A DNA stretch of 64,000 bases from Cyanophora paradoxa. Lineage: Eukaryota; Glaucocystophyceae; Cyanophorales; Cyanophoraceae. The position numbers and the translations under genes are program-made. How positions within the stretch are numbered: the first letter of the stretch is position 1; the number at the start of each line of letters is the position of its first letter. The notes under the pieces were generated by a model that was given only the letters and a program-made list of their open reading frames with translations, ran no database searches and was not told the DNA's origin. The stretch spans positions 62,001 to 126,000 of the forward strand of contig QPMI01000530.1 of assembly GCA_004431415.1 (NCBI GenBank). Reading direction: 5' to 3'. Shown piece by piece: positions 62,601 to 64,000 of the stretch.

Positions 62601-64000
62601 CTCAGGTGAGGCCACCCCCGGCCCGCGCCCAGCCGCTTGGCTCAAAGCTAGGAGAGATTCAGGAGAAGAACGCCCCTAGCATCCAGTTCCCGTACCCCTC
62701 TCTTCTCTGGGCCGAGGCGTGGGTCGGACAGGTTGCGGGGGAAGCCCCCGGGGGTACGCGGACGTTTTGGTGCGGGGGGGAGGAGTTCTTCGGATCCCGC
62801 ATACCCGTCCGCATGGAGCCCGACCTCGACTGGGTGCGCGGTGTCCTCCGAGGCTCGCAGCTTGGATGGATCTCGCGCACTGCGGCAGCGTCGGGGAGAA
62901 GCGGGGGCCGCGCGGGGCGGCGGGGCCTGGAGCTGGGGGGGGGATGGGGGTGGGGAAGAAGCGGAGGGGCGCGCGCGGATCCTCCTACCGATCTCGCAGC
63001 TGACCGCGCCCGCTCGGCCTCGGCCTCGGCATCGCCTCGCCTCGCCTCGCCTCGCAGATGCTCTACACTGCGGTCTCGCGGGACCGGGTCCTGGAGGACC
63101 TCAGGCGCGCCCGCAACACGGCCTTCGGCGTCACCGCCGCCTGGTCCGCCCTTCCCCTCTCATAGGAAGAACTCTTAATGCTAGAACATCAAGAAAGGAC
63201 GTATCACTTAAGTACTTAAGAAAGAGGACATATCTAGCTGTAAGCGTCTGCGCCGCCTGGTCCGCCCGCCCGCCCCCCTCCGACTGATAGGAATACATAG
63301 AATGCAGAAAAGAGGAAAAGAGCATAGAAAGAGGGTGTCTTTGCCGAGCGCTCTCACCTGAGCTGATCCCCCTACACACAGGCTGGTCGTCTCGATCCTC
63401 TGCGCAGGCTACCTAAGCTGGCTCATCACCCGCGTGCGTGTACCCCTCCGCTTCCCCCCCCCCTTCCCGCAACAGCCCGGGCCCGGGTCTTTCTCGTACC
63501 CCGCGAGCGGCCCGCCCGCCGAATCTAACGAAGGCGCCCTCGAATTCTGACCGGCCCGGCCCGCCCCGCCCGCCCGCCCGCCCCACAGCCGATCGAGAAG
63601 ATCAAGGCCTCGATGTCGATCCTTTTGGAGGTCCGAACCTGTACCCCCCGCCCCCCGCCCCCTTCCTCTTCGACGCCCGCCCGATTCACACACCGTTCGC
63701 GCAGACGATGGTGTGCTTTCCGCTCATCCGCTTTGGCAGCGGTACCCCCCCTCGCCCCCCGGCGTCGAATCCCTTCGTTCGCAGACGAACGTGTACGCGG
63801 AGCTCCGACTGCACGTGGACCCGTCCAGCATGGACACGGGTTTGCGGCGTACCCCCTCCCCCCCGCCCCCCTCCCTGGAGCGGGAGGACCTTTTCCTGAA
63901 GCCCGAATCTGCTTCTCTTCTTCTTCTTCAGACTTTCTCAACCGGAGGCGGAGCCGGAACAAGCCGCGGAGCCGATCGTCCTCCTCCTCGTCCAACCCCC
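59700..64000 (+). CDS. Membrane receptor with dCache and HAMP domains, 3' end beyond the window
   Basis: Exons 59,700-59,817, 59,910-60,286, 60,486-60,514, 60,693-60,759, 60,927-60,983, 61,099-61,176, 61,246-61,296, 61,369-61,426 and 61,485-61,540 join in phase from ATG 59,700. A low-complexity cytoplasmic N-terminus precedes a membrane helix, RSLFIVSAVLQVLGAVAVVF. The ectodomain has AYLTNARQVCEYAAVDFSS, IALSAVSFADGWYVASE, YSKGFAIQEDLENIVG, VGAIAVNMRLGALSRQLQEA and RIPVRMEPDLDWVR, the pattern of a double Cache sensor domain. Exons 63,058-63,143, 63,382-63,433 and 63,589-63,630 give ARNTAFGVTAAW, a second helix LVVSILCAGYLSWLITR, and PIEKIKASMSILLE, a HAMP start. Such receptors usually end in a cyclase, kinase or phosphodiesterase domain; the output domain lies outside the window. 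Several middle exons are approximate. Confidence 0.7.

Larger units (their letters stand above)
41850..64000. other. Intronic GTACCCC motif field
   Basis: The 7-mer GTACCCC (often with more C) recurs in introns of the kinase, C2 and Cache genes, always in the transcribed orientation: plus strand for kinase and Cache genes, reverse complement GGGGTAC for most copies in the C2 gene. Clear in-phase examples are introns 46,222-46,280, 46,377-46,430, 46,494-46,535, 45,801-45,863, 61,177-61,245 and 61,427-61,484, and donors at 43,142 and 42,493 on the minus strand. It lies at the donor or within about 10 nt of it, and often again just before the acceptor. It is almost absent from introns of the giant gene and the beta-helix gene. 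Confidence 0.8.

Overview
This is a GC-rich nuclear window from an intron-rich eukaryote. Short GT-AG introns, a few GC-AG introns, secreted multidomain repeat proteins, a TKL-type kinase and a Cache-HAMP receptor suggest a protist or alga. I could not place the species. I found no rRNA, tRNA, CRISPR, phage or prokaryotic operon. Gene models below come from reading frames, splice dinucleotides and intron phase; where I give exon coordinates, the phases agree unless I say otherwise.

Positions 1-39.1 kb, minus strand: I read this as one giant gene that begins with a signal-peptide-like segment near 38.85 kb and runs off the left edge. After a first fibronectin-III-like (Fn3) domain come 13 tandem modules. 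Each module is a kelch-like propeller segment, a conserved block around GACGDYLL, a block around FTCTTC, and a closing Fn3-like domain; module 1 closes with five Fn3 domains. One exon of about 6.06 kb then encodes 19 more Fn3-like repeats. A non-repetitive C-terminal part follows, with a propeller-like segment, a Cys-rich PAN-like segment, genuine kelch repeats and Kre9/KNH-like Ig folds. My rough estimate is about 9,000 residues, secreted or cell-surface and very rich in N-glycosylation sequons.

Positions 39.1-44.9 kb: a palindrome-rich spacer, a minus-strand C2-domain gene (44,384 to 41,806), and a short divergent spacer.

Positions 44.9-58.3 kb: a plus-strand gene joins a complete TKL-like kinase domain, a Ser/Pro-rich linker, two ubiquitin-like folds and an Ig-like fold (44,903-50,286). 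Convergent to it is a minus-strand gene for a beta-helix, Cys-rich, coiled-coil, C-terminal membrane-segment protein (about 53.5 to 50,504). A 4.5-kb block covering the 3' halves of both genes is repeated at 53,821-58,317. That second copy has lost the kinase N-lobe and catalytic loops and most of the beta-helix gene.

Positions 59.7-64.0 kb: a plus-strand receptor gene (membrane anchor, dCache, second membrane helix, HAMP) is cut by the right edge.

The kinase, C2 and Cache genes have introns saturated with GTACCCC, at or just after the donor and often again just before the acceptor. The giant gene and the beta-helix gene do not. The most unusual items are this motif, the giant modular protein with two conserved blocks I cannot name, and the natural intron gain/loss experiment among its repeated modules.
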